From contig CANNZV010001051.1 in assembly GCA_947561585.1 (NCBI GenBank), positions 62,001 through 126,000 of the forward strand: DNA of 64,000 nt, in the 5' to 3' direction. Below are positions 12,945 to 24,400 of the stretch, piece by piece. The position numbers were made by a program, and so were the translations under genes. How positions within the stretch are numbered: position 1 is the stretch's first letter; each line of letters opens with the position of its first letter. The notes below the pieces were generated by a model. That model was not told the DNA's origin. It searched no databases and saw only the letters and a program-made list of their open reading frames with translations. Source of the stretch: Caprella mutica. Its lineage: Eukaryota > Arthropoda > Malacostraca > Amphipoda > Caprellidae.

Positions 12945-13355
12945 CAAATATGGCCTGTGGTTATCGAAATTCTACTTTAGTACAATATGGCCTGTGGTTA
13001 TCGAAATTCCACTTTAGTACAATATGGCCTGTGGTTATCGAAATTCCACTTTAGTACAATATGGCCTGTGGTTATCGAAATTCCACTTTAGTATAATATG
13101 GCCTGTGGTTATCGAAATTCCACTTTAGTACAATATGGCCTGTGGTTATCGAAATTCCACTTTAGTACAATATGGCCTGTGGTTATCGAAATTCCACTTT
13201 AGTACAATATGGCCTGTGGTTATCGAAATTCCACTTTAGTACAATATGGCCTGTGGTTATCGAAATTCCACTTTAGTACAATATGACCTGTGGTTATCGA
13301 AATTCCACTTTAGTACAATATGACCTGTGGTTATCGAAATTACACATAAGAAACA
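12945..13355. repeat. 37-bp tandem array, about 11 copies
   Basis: The motif gtacaatatggcctgtggtt plus atcgaaattccacttta repeats. A further fragment, ggttatcgaaattccact, is at 14394-14411 beyond the Harbinger-like element. Confidence 0.95.
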
Positions 13356-13394
13356 AACCGCAAGCACATCTTTCTTCAAATATTACAGTGCTAA

Positions 13395-14388
13395 AGGGCC
13401 GTACACACGTAGGGTTTTTTAAGTCTTTCCACCGGACTTTTTTCTCCGCTTTTCCACCAGACTTTTGATTCAAAAGTCAATAGCGTCCACACGTGGATTG
13501 ACTTTTTAATCTCGTGGATTTACATGTCGTGCAATTAACTACTCATATCAGCGACATAAGCCCTCCTCTATTTTTTTAAACTAGGTAACTAACCTAGGTA
13601 GTTAGTAACTGTTAATTACCTAGGATAGTTAAAATTACTAATTACCTGGGTTAGTTATTTACTAATTATATAGGTTAGTTACTTTTACCTAGATTAATTA
13701 ATTACTAGAGAACTACCTACCTAGATTACTAAGATTATTTAGTTACTAATTAACTTAGGTAGTTTGATAATTTTTATGAAGTTTATTACAATATTTAGTA
13801 ATAAACTAACCGAGATTATTCTCGCTTCATTTGATATAATGATTAACCTAATCCACTCAACAAAAGTAATTTAGCTATTATATAAAGTTTAGGTAAAAGT
13901 ATTAATACGTATAGGTACTAGGTACAATATGTATTGCGTTATAATAAATAAAATAAAGGTATTAGCTAATAGGTAATATGTTGAAATAAATAAACTAAAA
14001 TAAAGATAGTAATATTTATTTTACTAAAATATACTATACTAAAAAAAAGTTTATAGAAACATTACTAGGTATTATCAATTTTACTGGCAGTCTTTTATAA
14101 AAAGGAAAATATGAGAATTCTTTACCTCAAGGTAAAGAAATGAATGGAGCAAAGATTGGTTAAAAATGAACACCAATCGTGTTATTACAATATATTTTAT
14201 GAGTTGACAGTAGCTATACGAAGATTTCCAAAATTGCACCTCTTGATTGGGGGAAAATAATAGAACATGTAGGTTGTTGAAAAGTCTCGGACTTTCGGTG
14301 CAAAATTTAAGTCTCGTGGAAAAAGTGGGAGGAGCTTAGCAAAAAGTCCGGTGGAAAGACTGAAAAAACCCTGCGTGTGTACGGCCCT
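13395..14388. mobile_element. PIF/Harbinger-like non-autonomous element
   Basis: Termini agggccgtacacacgtaggg (left) and, reverse-complemented, agggccgtacacacgcaggg (right) continue as about 45 bp of inverted match (gtctttccaccggactttt). TAA flanks both sides (13392-13394, 14389-14391), the target-site type of PIF/Harbinger. 994 bp, AT-rich inside, no transposase frame. Confidence 0.85.
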
Positions 14389-14450
14389 TAAAAGGTTATC
14401 GAAATTCCACTAGATTTAATTAAAATTCAATTAAGTTACAATTGCAGTTA

Positions 14451-14679
14451 GGGTGAAGCAGGTAAATTGCGTCCATGTAGCTAACTGCGGCCTTCAATCA
14501 CAAAACACTAATAAAAATAGTAGCTACAAAGTAAATACACAATAAACTAGAAAAAAAGCGAGCATTGAACTTCTTTTCATGTGCAACATTTCAATATGAA
14601 TTAGGTTCAGCAAGCTTTAGAAAAATTCTTGCGATGGCCGCAACTGGAAATTAGGGGCCGCAATTTACCTGTGTGACCC
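14451..14679. mobile_element. MITE with TA target duplication
   Basis: Ends gggtgaagcaggtaaattgc and gcaatttacctgtgtgaccc are inverted, continuing as taactgcggcc / ggccgcaactgg. TA flanks at 14449-14450 and 14680-14681. 229 bp. Confidence 0.8.
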
Positions 14680-14689
14680 TATAAAGGCC

Positions 14690-15282
14690 GAGAATCTAAA
14701 TAAATCTAATCAAAAAGCGGAGCATTTAAAAAAAAATTAAACTAATTTGAAACAATTGGTTTGCTCTAAAAATACTAGACTAAGTGATTAGTGGAATTAA
14801 ACTTCTTCATTAAATATCAAATTTCGTTTTTGAGTTAAGTATTTAATTAACAACTGTACCTATTAGGCTATTAACATATGGTAAGTGTATTGGACTACTA
14901 AGAAGTCATAGGAAACCACAATATGGAAACTATTAGCATTTGGTTATCAAAATTCCAAAACTTAAAAAAAAAGTAAACTAGAGGTTTCATTTCATAGTAC
15001 TAATTTGTAGTACCAGGTATGCACAAATTAGCAAAACCCTAACTAGCAAGTGTACGTTGATCAAAAAATTAACTACGCGCAATCGTAGTTAACATCTATT
15101 AACCAAAAGAGCAAACAGAACCACATATTATAGCACAATTAAGAAAAAACATTGCACAGATAATTAGTATATAAATGTAAACAAACTATTCAGCGAGCTT
15201 TCACCAAACCCTCGAGAAGAGAAGCACTTCACACCAAGAACACAGGAGCTGCGCACATGTTAACCAGCCAAATATAACTTAA
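14690..15282. other. AT-rich DNA
   Basis: Nothing recognised on either strand. Confidence 0.5.
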
Positions 15283-15381
15283 GAACTGAATCCTATAAGC
15301 CAGACAAATAGTAGCTGAACCACAAGTTGTCTCTGTAGAACCGACTCCATGAAGAATAAGAACGTCTATAAGTAATGTAAC
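15283..15381 (-). repeat. Inverted copy of the 8950/9200 repeat
   Basis: gaatcctataagccagacaa and acaagttgtctctgtagaac match, in reverse complement, ggcttataggattc and cagagacaacttgtgag at 8998-9053 and 9253-9271. Confidence 0.75.
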
Positions 15382-15795
15382 CTTAGCTTATGTCTATGTG
15401 ATTGACCTTAGCTTATGTCTATGTGATTGACCTTAGCTTATGTCTATGTGTTTGACCTTAGCTTATGTCTATGTGTTTGACCTTAGCTTATGTCTATGTG
15501 ATTGACCTTAGCTTATGTCTATGTGATTGACCTTAGCTTATGTCTATGTGATTGACATTAGCTTATGTCTATGTGTTTGACCTTAGCTTATGTCTATGTG
15601 TTTGACCTTAGCTTATGTCTATGTGATTGACCTTAGCTTATGTCTATGTGATTGACCTTAGCTTATGTCTATGTGATTGACATTAGCTTATGTCTATGTG
15701 ATTGACATTAGCTTATGTCTATGTGATTGACATTAGCTTATGTCTATGTGATTGACATTAGCTTATGTCTATGTGATTGACATTAGCTTATGCAT
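15382..15795. repeat. 25-bp tandem array, about 16 copies
   Basis: The motif gaccttagcttatgtctatg repeats every 25 bp; variants are cattag versus ccttag and tgtttg versus tgattg. Confidence 0.95.
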
Positions 15796-15924
15796 GACTT
15801 TTAACTTTAAAAAAATGACATTAGACTACATTAATGACCACATTCCACTGTATGCAACTTTTTCCAGAGTGCCACACGTTAATATACCAATGACACTACT
15901 AATGCTGTCATTCACATATCAATG

Positions 15925-16575
15925 TGCAGGTAGACCCCGCTTTTATTACACTCCGCTCTTATTAAAAATAAAAATAAGAGTGAGGTATGACTCAAATTAT
16001 AATGTAATTGTACCTCTTTAAAGATTTTATTTTCTATGAATTAAAATAAAAAGAAAACGGGTTTGAAAGCTCGACTTAGCGTATATTGAAATGATGACAG
16101 CGCAAAGTAGCGAATGAGTTGACAATGTTATAATTCAACCATAGATTAGCTCTCATTCAGTATAGGTGAGTAATTAGTTTGATACATTGATTTAATTATA
16201 TACCTGCAAGTATCATGAACACCAATTAAAACAAATGTTAAATAATTAATATTTTATCCATTCATTGCGCGCCCGAAAATATAGAACCAACCAATAACTC
16301 GGAACTATTCTTACTGTATAGAATTACTGTTTCAAAGTATCAAATTAATTACTCACCTATATTGAGTGAGAGTTAAGCTATGATTGAATTTCAATACTTT
16401 TAATTCATTCGCTACTTTGAACTTTCATCACAGAATATTTAACTAATTCTGGCAACAAACACTGCATAAGTTAAGTCGAAACCTCTAAACCATTTCATGT
16501 TATTTTATTAATGAAATGTTTAATTGAGTCACACCTCGTTCTTATTAACATTTTGTAATACATCTGAGTCGTTAT
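15925..16575. mobile_element. Large palindromic element, about 650 bp
   Basis: tataggtgagtaattagttt (near 16159) pairs with aattaattactcacctatat (near 16343); gcaaagtagcgaatgag pairs with cattcgctactttgaac; outer arms aataagagtgaggtatgact and agtcacacctcgttcttatt. About 200-bp arms, imperfect. Non-coding. Confidence 0.65.
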
Positions 16576-17261
16576 TTATTTCAGTAACCTAATTATTTAA
16601 ACTGTGATGTCATGCACGCTAATGTTTGCAATTTCAACCTTGTATGTCTCTTATAAGTTAGAGGGGCTTATTATTAATGTGTTGATGTTGAAGGCTCACC
16701 TTGTAGAGCCCTGATATCTCTTCTGAAGACTGTCAGTAGTTCACATTTCTCTCACTAGCTTCAGCATGTCGCCACAGTCGCCTCAACAGTTTACTGTTTA
16801 TCACCCTTATCATAAGAATTGCAATAATTAAGATTTACCTATCGCTGCAAATATTAATAGAAGCTGAAACAATTAATTAAGCAATGGCATTCCAAAATGA
16901 TTACATATTTGAAATCAATATAATTTTATTGCAGTGTAGTTTCTGTTTCCAGTACAGACTCTATTTTCAAAACTCATATAATTGTTTTTATTAGTTTAAA
17001 AATATGTTCAAAATATCAATTATCTATTGATTTAATTTTCTTTATTTCATACACTGCCCATCAATTAAGTTTTGAAGGACTTCAAGAAGATTGCAAAGGA
17101 AAGAAGAAGAGTTAAAATTATTTACATCATTTTTATAGGGTACGAACTTATCGCATAGGAGAAACAATAACTCTTACACGCATAGTTACGTACATTTTTA
17201 CATTGTAATTACATATGTACATCACACATCACATCTTTAGCAGGTGAAGTGCCCACTGAGT
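16576..17261. other. AT-rich DNA between palindromic elements
   Basis: No feature recognised. Confidence 0.5.
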
Positions 17262-17645
17262 ACAGGCGGGCCTCGCTTTTATAAAAGCTGATTTTATTGC
17301 GAGGCGCGTCTCGAAGTTATTACAGTACGAAGTCATAGAAAAGTGAGACCATTTTTGTGCTGTTTATTTCACAGTAACTACAGCAAACATCAATATTATC
17401 ATTAAGATGAGGTTATTAGAAGCAATTGGTTCTGAAATAAGTTTATACATCATAAAATGCTTTCAATTCATTCGTTAATTTGAACTTTCATCACATAGCT
17501 TTTATCAGCTGATTCTACCAGCTAAATCGAGCACTCGAAACCATTTTCTTTCATTCATATTCTTAGAAGATGAAATGTTTAAGGAAATACAATTATATAA
17601 TAACTTCGAGTCATTTCTCGCTCTTATTATCATTAGAAATAAGTC
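17262..17645. mobile_element. Related palindromic element
   Basis: Left gtacaggcgggcctcgcttt and ctcgaagttattacagt; right ataacttcgagtcatttctc and gctcttattatcatt. It shares cgttaatttgaactttcatc with the 16408 region, so it belongs to the same family as 15925-16575. Confidence 0.5.
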
Positions 17646-19414
17646 TGAGTCATGATTTTAGTAATAAATGCAGGGCTTTCTTGTACAGTGGTAATGGGAC
17701 TAGAAAGCCATTAGGCAGAATTACATTACTCTACCCAAGCTTCGATTAATTATGCTTGAAAAAATGAGTAAAATAGTAAATTTTTCTATGAATTAAATTA
17801 TACATCATTGTATTTATTATTCTCTATGGTTACATTAACCAGAGTAACTTCAACAAAGTCACTTTCTTCATATTGTCTTATCTTTTTGATGGCTTTTCAC
17901 TCTTTAAAATTCCGTTGCAAACCGCCAATCATTCAATGTGAAGAGTACATATTTTGTGATAAATTTCAATATTAATAATTACGATGACAATAGTAATAAT
18001 GACAATAACAATAATGACAATAACAATAATGATACTGACAATATTAATACTGGTGCAATATCACTAACGCTGATATTGCTATGAAGAGAGCTCCACTCAT
18101 CTCTTTGGTAATTAATTAACTACCCCTACTTTATTCACGGTAATTAAAAGTTCTAGCGTCCAATCACCGCTAGTGTCCATTGTCGTAAATCACTAAAACT
18201 CTACCAATCGCGCTAACCATTGCCACTCTCTACCAAGCCACTGTTTTCGCACTCCATTGAAGGACCGTCACGTGATGGGTCTTACGTCATCCTCTCTATT
18301 ATCGATCACATTATATTTATGTTTTTTTCACTGGAGGGCGAGTAGTTGTACCTACCGTGACACCCAAACAGAGACTGAAAGTCACGCTCACGCACCACTC
18401 ACGAGTGGGGGAGATGTAGGGGGGGGGGTGAGTACAGGTGATGCCACAACATTGGAGGCGTTATGGCCACCTTTCGATTGTGTTTCCGTAACTTTAATGA
18501 AGTTGTTTTAGGGATACAGATTTGTATAATATTTTTTAAATTCATATAAAATTAAATAAAAAAATACAACAAGTGCTGGCACTCGTAGAACGCAAAACTT
18601 CACCCCGCTACATGTTTTGTTCATTTTGACCTTGACCTTTTGAGCTATAAATGACCTTGCCCTTCGAACCGATCGCTTCCAAAATCAAATGAAATGGTTT
18701 CTCGACAATGTCTAATCGACAAACTAAATATCAGACAATTTTGTTGAATAATTTTTGAGTTCTTCGAATAACAAGATTACAAATAAATAAATAGAAATAA
18801 TAATTACCAAGTTTTTCATACTGGGTTATTCGTAAGCCGATCAAAACAAAACCTTCCACAATTTTGCAAAGGAAATTAGTGAAAATATTAGAATGAAATT
18901 AATCAGCACCACAGAACACAAATGAGATGCTAACTCTTGATCGTTCCAGTGTTGATGAAAAGTCACTTAACTGAATAGTTAAATGACTTTACAGAATGAT
19001 GAAGTGTTAATTGGTGCTATTATTGCAGTATTTAAATACTTTAAATGTTCAGCAAAAGCGTTATAAAAGTGACGATATGAAATACATTTGATGTTTCTGA
19101 AGAGATAGCAAAGTCACAAACCTTTTTTAATATTCAGTCAGCTGTTATTTTTCATCTTCACCAGTAATATCATTTAATAAATTTCGATGCCTGCCATTTG
19201 CCCTTTTAAGGAAAATTTACTCGGTTTTTACTTTTTGATTTTGTTTAGTGGTGGGTGAACTTTTCACCACACTATGAAGGTGGTCAGATGTTCACTCGAT
19301 GGAGATGAAAAGCCACTATTGGGACCTAAACTTAGGATATATCGAACACATTGCATGGTGTTGAAATATCACCGCAAGTTAATATAATCACTTAACATTT
19401 AATAATAATTATTC
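17646..19414. other. AT-rich DNA with simple repeats
   Basis: An imperfect aataatgaca repeat lies at 17985-18050, and a G-run at 18420. An 84-codon frame at 18257 has no protein-like features and was not called. Confidence 0.5.
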
Positions 19415-19515
19415 TCTTTGCATTTTATTACCATTATTCTCTTTGCATTTTATTACCATTATTCTCTTTGCATTTTATTACCATTATTCATTATTTTATT
19501 ACCATTATTACTGTT
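19415..19515. repeat. 28-bp tandem repeat, about 3 copies
   Basis: ttattctctttgcattttat with taccatta repeats three times, then degenerates. Confidence 0.9.
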
Positions 19516-19918
19516 TGCTTTATTGCTCTAAGTTCTTAGAGGCTCTTCCTTATCTTCACGTTATGTTCTAAGTCTAAATAACCAAGAGACGGAAGAGAGA
19601 TTACCCGTAACGTGAAGTAACTGAAATATTCTACTTAAACTCCGTGGATTTTTTTTTACAAAAATTTGGTGAATGAAAGAGCGGTTTCTATGAATATTTA
19701 TTGTTTCTATAGTTGCTAATGTGATATATGAACTTATATACAGAGAAGCACAGGCTAAAATGTACAGGTTATTAATTTAAACATGTACATAATTTACAGA
19801 GTGGCCCGATGTATCGACTTGACCAAAACATATCAACTAAAGTGTGCACATATTGTATTTACAATAGTTTGCATATAAGAACAGAAGAAAAGCATCACTA
19901 GTGTGCTAGAAGCGACTA
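19516..19918. other. AT-rich DNA
   Basis: Nothing recognised upstream of MITE copy 1. Confidence 0.5.
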
Positions 19919-20132
19919 GGGTAAGTTCTTAATTATCGGTCAGTTCCACATTTCCGGACACATAAGAAAAAAATATATAATGATTATTATTTGACTTTAA
20001 TTTTAATTGGTATCCTTGATACATACAGGTATAATGGATACCAATTAAAATTAAAGTTAAATAAAAATCATTATATATTTTTTTCTTATGTGTCCGATAA
20101 TGTGGAACTGACCGATAATTAAGAGCTTACCC
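19919..20132. mobile_element. MITE, GGGTAAGTTC family, copy 1
   Basis: Terminal inverted repeats gggtaagttcttaattatcg / ttaagagcttaccc extend into a nearly full-length palindrome of 214 bp. TA duplications at 19917-19918 and 20133-20134. Tc1/mariner-like by target site. It is the best-preserved copy. Confidence 0.88.
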
Positions 20133-20489
20133 TAAATAATAATAGCGAGGCATTAGTGGGTATCAAACAAGCAACACTACGCATCAACCAAACAAATACA
20201 AAAAAAGGTAAAAAATAGGAATGTGACGCATCTGGTAAAACAAAACAAAAATATTATGTTGTTATTATTTGTAATGTTGTTATTATTTGTAATGAATTTT
20301 GAGCAGCATAACAATAGACAAAGTAATGATTGTTACAATGATGAGTGACACTAGTATATAACCAATGTGTTACAAAATACTATTACTTCATTATCTAAGT
20401 TTTTATTTAACTTATTTATTTCATTTCTAAATAACGTGACACTTGATGTTATAAATTCAGACCTAATAACATATCACAAAGTATATTAG

Positions 20490-20756
20490 GGTATCCGAGT
20501 AACAGTTACCACATGGTAATTATAGTCAGGGTAACAGTTACCACATGGTAATTATAGACTGAGTAACAGTTACCACATGGTAATTATAGTCAGGGTAACA
20601 GTTACCACATGGTAATTATAGTCAGGGAAACAGTTACCACATGGTAATTATAGACTGAGTAACAGTTACCACATGGTACTTATAGTCAGGGTAACAGTTA
20701 CCACATGGTAATTATAGACTGAGTAACAGTTACCACATGGTAATCATTTATCTGTG
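20490..20756. repeat. 32-bp tandem array, 8 copies
   Basis: The motif aacagttaccacatggtaat recurs at 32-bp steps from 20501. Many units contain GGTAAC-A-GTTACC and TACCA-CA-TGGTA inverted repeats, so a transcript could form short hairpins. It lies in the inferred PDZRN 3' UTR. Confidence 0.95.
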
Positions 20757-20849
20757 TTACCCCATAGCCTCTATATTCCATCCATTGTTTTACCATATGA
20801 TGTATAATTTACTCAACAGTTTGGTGAATATTCTAACTATACCCTAACA

Positions 20850-20999
20850 CGTGACGTCACAGTAGCACATCGTGACGTCACAGTAGTACATCGTGACGTC
20901 ACAGTAGCACATCGTGACGTCACAGTAGCACATCGTGACGTCACAGTAGCACCACGTGACGTCACAGTTGCACATCGTGACGTCACAGCAGCACGTTAC
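20850..20999. promoter_or_regulatory. Seven-copy CRE (TGACGTCA) tandem array, 21-bp period
   Basis: The palindrome TGACGTCA, the consensus for CREB/ATF bZIP dimers, starts at 20852, 20873, 20894, 20915, 20936, 20957 and 20978, exactly 21 bp apart. The unit begins cacatcgtgacgtcacagta. The first and sixth copies have CACGTG (an E-box) overlapping. All copies lie 50-180 bp past the PDZRN stop codon. Function is inferred from the motif alone; the array may simply be a minisatellite. Confidence 0.6.
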
Positions 21000-21032
21000 G
21001 TTAATTTACTCTAGAGGCTACCACCGCAATTT

Positions 21033-21449
21033 TCAAACAGTAGTGACTGAGAGTAGCCCTACTCCCCCCGCGTTGTTTTGGGGTGGAGGACATGAGGGTG
21101 GGGGAGGTAGGAGTGGTTGTGGGGGTCTCTTGGAGCTCACAACCACACCCATTGGACTGTTGGGTGAAGTGGGTGTGGTTGACTGTTGGTTGCTTTTGTG
21201 ACTAGATTGGTTGAAGTTAGTGAGTTTGCGGCTAGAGTTGATAACGGGGGGAATATTAGTGGAGGATTTCCTGTAACGGGGGTCCCTCCATAGCTCCTGG
21301 TGGCTGGAGTTATCCACAGTGGCTGTTGTTCTGGTGGGCGTCACCCCGATGTTGTTATTCACTCTTATCACCTCTTCTTTCCTCTTTCTCTGTTCTCTTT
21401 GCCTCTCCAAGTGTCGTTTGCGATCTTCTTTCGACCAGAAGCGACCAAC
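21033..21449 (-). CDS. PDZRN3: PDZRN exon l: C-terminus with PDZ ligand SVTTV
   Basis: The acceptor ccttgtgttgcag precedes GTTGGTCGC; the stop TGA is at 21033-21035. It encodes [20 protein letters not shown], the counterpart of GRYWSKEERKQHL in PDZRN3, then an Asn/Ser/Pro-rich region with a proline run ([11 protein letters not shown]), and ends GLLSVTTV. The terminal T-T-V is a class I PDZ-binding motif shared with vertebrate PDZRN3/4. The Pro-rich middle is lineage-specific. Confidence 0.94.
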   Translation of the reverse strand, partial: VGRFWSKEDRKRHLERQREQRKRKEEVIRVNNNIGVTPTRTTATVDNSSHQELWRDPRYRKSSTNIPPVINSSRKLTNFNQSSHKSNQQSTTPTSPNSPMGVVVSSKRPPQPLLPPPPSCPPPQNNAGGVGLLSVTTV

Positions 21450-24400
21450 CTGCAACACAAGGAAGCCAATTAAAGTAAATAGAACAAACATTTTCCCCTC
21501 TTATCACTTAGTAAAAGGTCTTAATCTGAGACACACAGTCTTAATCTGAGACACACAGTCTTAATCTGAGACACACAGTCTTAATCTGAGACACACAGTC
21601 TTAATCTGAGACACACAGTCTTAATCTGAGACACACAGTCTTAATCTGAGACACACAGTCTTAATCTGAGACACACAGTCTTAATCTGAGACACACAGTC
21701 TTAATCTAAGACACACAGTCCTAATCTGAGACACACAGTCCTAATCTGAGACACACAGTCCTAATCTGAGACACACAGTCTTAATCTGAGACACACAGTC
21801 TTAATCTGAGACACACAGTCTTAATCTGAGACACACAGTCTTAATCTGAGACACACAGTATTAATCTGAGACACACAGTCCTAATCTGAGACACACAGTC
21901 TTAATCTGAGACACACAGTCTTAATCTGAGACACACAGTCTTAATCTGAGACACACAGTCTTAATCTGAGACACACAGTCTTAATCTGAGACACACAGTC
22001 TTAATCTGAGACACACAGTCTTAATCTGAGACACACAGTCTTAATCTGAGACACACAGTCTTAATCTGAGACACACAGTCTTAATCTGAGACACACAGGT
22101 TCCAAGTTCTCCCTGTAAGCTTTGGTCTGATGAAAGGCACTGAAGTGCATCAACTGTAATTTTGATACACTTATGTGGTGCAAGAGGTTCAAAGTGTTTC
22201 AGTGCGATGCACTTTAGTGTCTACTAAATTACTCTCATCATTTCTACGAAGGATGATTCGAGGCACTAAAGTGCATTGCACTGAAACACTTAAGTACATC
22301 TAAATTATAATTAATGCACCTAAGTGTCTTGCTTTAGAGACTAAGCTAATAGGGTGAACCTGAGTGTCTCAGAATTATTTTGAGTGTTACTAAAATAATA
22401 TTATAGACTTATGAATATTTCAGTCTGTTCATAAGGAATGTATATGAATTTATTTAATTTATGACAAAATACAAACTCTTTCTGGAATTATTCTACATCA
22501 TCAGTTTTGGAGATCAACATGTTATTGTTTGATAATCACATTTTATATTCCTACTCTAATTCTTAATTAAAACAAATATAAACTGTAAGTATAGACAACT
22601 GAAGCTGCCTTTACCCAAGTTGTCTACGGCAACCAATTGCAGTCGCTAATTTTATCTATTGACTTATTTCATAAAATCTTCATTCAATCTCTAACAACAT
22701 ACCAACCAACCTACAACCAAAGTAATGTCAAGAGAATCGGGGTAACAGTCTCTACAACCAAAGTAATGTCCAGAGAATCGGGGTAACAGTCTCTACAACC
22801 AAAGTAATGTCCAGAGGCCATACTAAAAGTCTAGCTACTAGTCCAGGCATATGAAGTCTCACCACTAAATTTTTACCATAGTAAACAGAATAGTATAGTA
22901 CCCCAGTTCCATGTATTATTTAAATTTATTCTGGGTAGGCTGTGACATTATGTATGTAAACAAGAGGTCACGTCATAGTAAACAGAATTGCTGTGGGTCA
23001 CGTGGAATAGAGAATTAAGATGGCGGCCAACATGACCGATCTGACTAATGATCTAATTATCTTGAATAAATCGTCTTCAAGACTAAAAATTTGTTACTAT
23101 TTTGGGTGTAAAAAGACCAGTAGCAATTTCATCAACAGTCATTTTTTTAGTTTTCGTCCGCATGAATATAAAGATTAGATAATAGCATGCGGTAATGTGG
23201 AATTAAAAAAAATATCACAGAAAACGTTATTTAACAAAAGTTGGGTGTGTTGCAGCCATCTTTTGTGTTTGTACTGTACGTACAAACGTACGCACCATTG
23301 TTGACATGTGACGTCACAGCCTACCGGGACACGCGTAATATCCCCCCTATAGCTCTGGGATACTATATATTCTCTGTACTGTGTTTTTACCATCATTTAT
23401 ACTGTCTGTAGAACGTCAGACTGCAGCAGAGTGTTCACTGTCACCCAATATCTTATCACACGTTTCTCTCGACACTTTCAAAATACTTCTCATTATCCTG
23501 TTTTTTTTCTAGCGTTTATTTATTACTTTCAATTTTATTGTGTTTAATCAATTTCCACATGTGGGTGCCATAGTTGAATGTTCGGCATATTGTATGACTA
23601 ACATGAAAGTAAATAGATTACCTTTAGTTCAGATATGTTGTCATCATCTGTAGTCATTCCTCCCCTCTCTGCATTGATTCTTAGTGCTCTCTCGCGGCGA
23701 CTTTCTCGCCTTCTCTCGCTGTTTACATTACGGCGAGTGATGTACCTAGTGCCGTCTGGTCGAACTTTCACCTGAGTAAAAAAGTGGTGATGAGAATGAA
23801 GTCAAATTAAAAAAAAATTGCATTGCGTAAAATTTTCATACTAGAAAAGTATTGAGTAATAACATACCTTCCATTCCATCCTAGGTATTTCGTTTGCTAT
23901 TAAATGTTCACATTCATGATTATTACAACAATTAGAGGCGCCATTTTGTCTGTTCTTGCAAGGAGTGCCGCCATTTTGTCCGTTTCTGTATGGTTTGACT
24001 AAAGACTGTTGGAATATCTGTTGCTGGAGCCATATCGTCTGCTGAAGGTTGGCTGGGTCAGTATAGACAGTTTGTGAGTTGTTAGAGTAGTACTGTTGAC
24101 TGCTGTGCTTTATATTGCAGCAGGGAGTTGCCTTGACTTTAGCTGCAAAGCCATGGTGCATAGTATGGCTGAACTGCTGTGGAGTGGGAGTCATTCCTTG
24201 AGAAATGGCTGACAGTCGGCCAGCCGAGTGAGAGGTGGACATTAGAGGCATTTTCGGGTGGGGGTTGCCTTGCTGATGGCTGATATTGTTACGAATGTTA
24301 TTCTGAGAGACATTGCGATGATTCCTATGCTCACAACATTGCTTTGGACATGAATTGGATATCTGTGGAGCAGAAGAAGACAAATAGTCAAAGAACAGCC

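Larger units (their letters stand above)
20402..21032 (-). other. Probable 3' UTR of the PDZRN gene
   Basis: Downstream of the TGA (decreasing coordinates) lie a 21-bp CRE array and a 32-bp array. On the minus strand AATAAA occurs at 20420-20415 and again at 20407-20402, about 615 bases after the stop. These are the first good polyadenylation signals I found. The transcript end is inferred, not shown. Confidence 0.4.

Noticed and set aside
18257..18511. 84-codon plus-strand frame
   Set aside because: Contains a G-run and simple sequence; no coding features.
23175..23396. Minus-strand 73-codon frame over the P-like element
   Set aside because: Shadow of the THAP-like plus frame and the terminal repeat.
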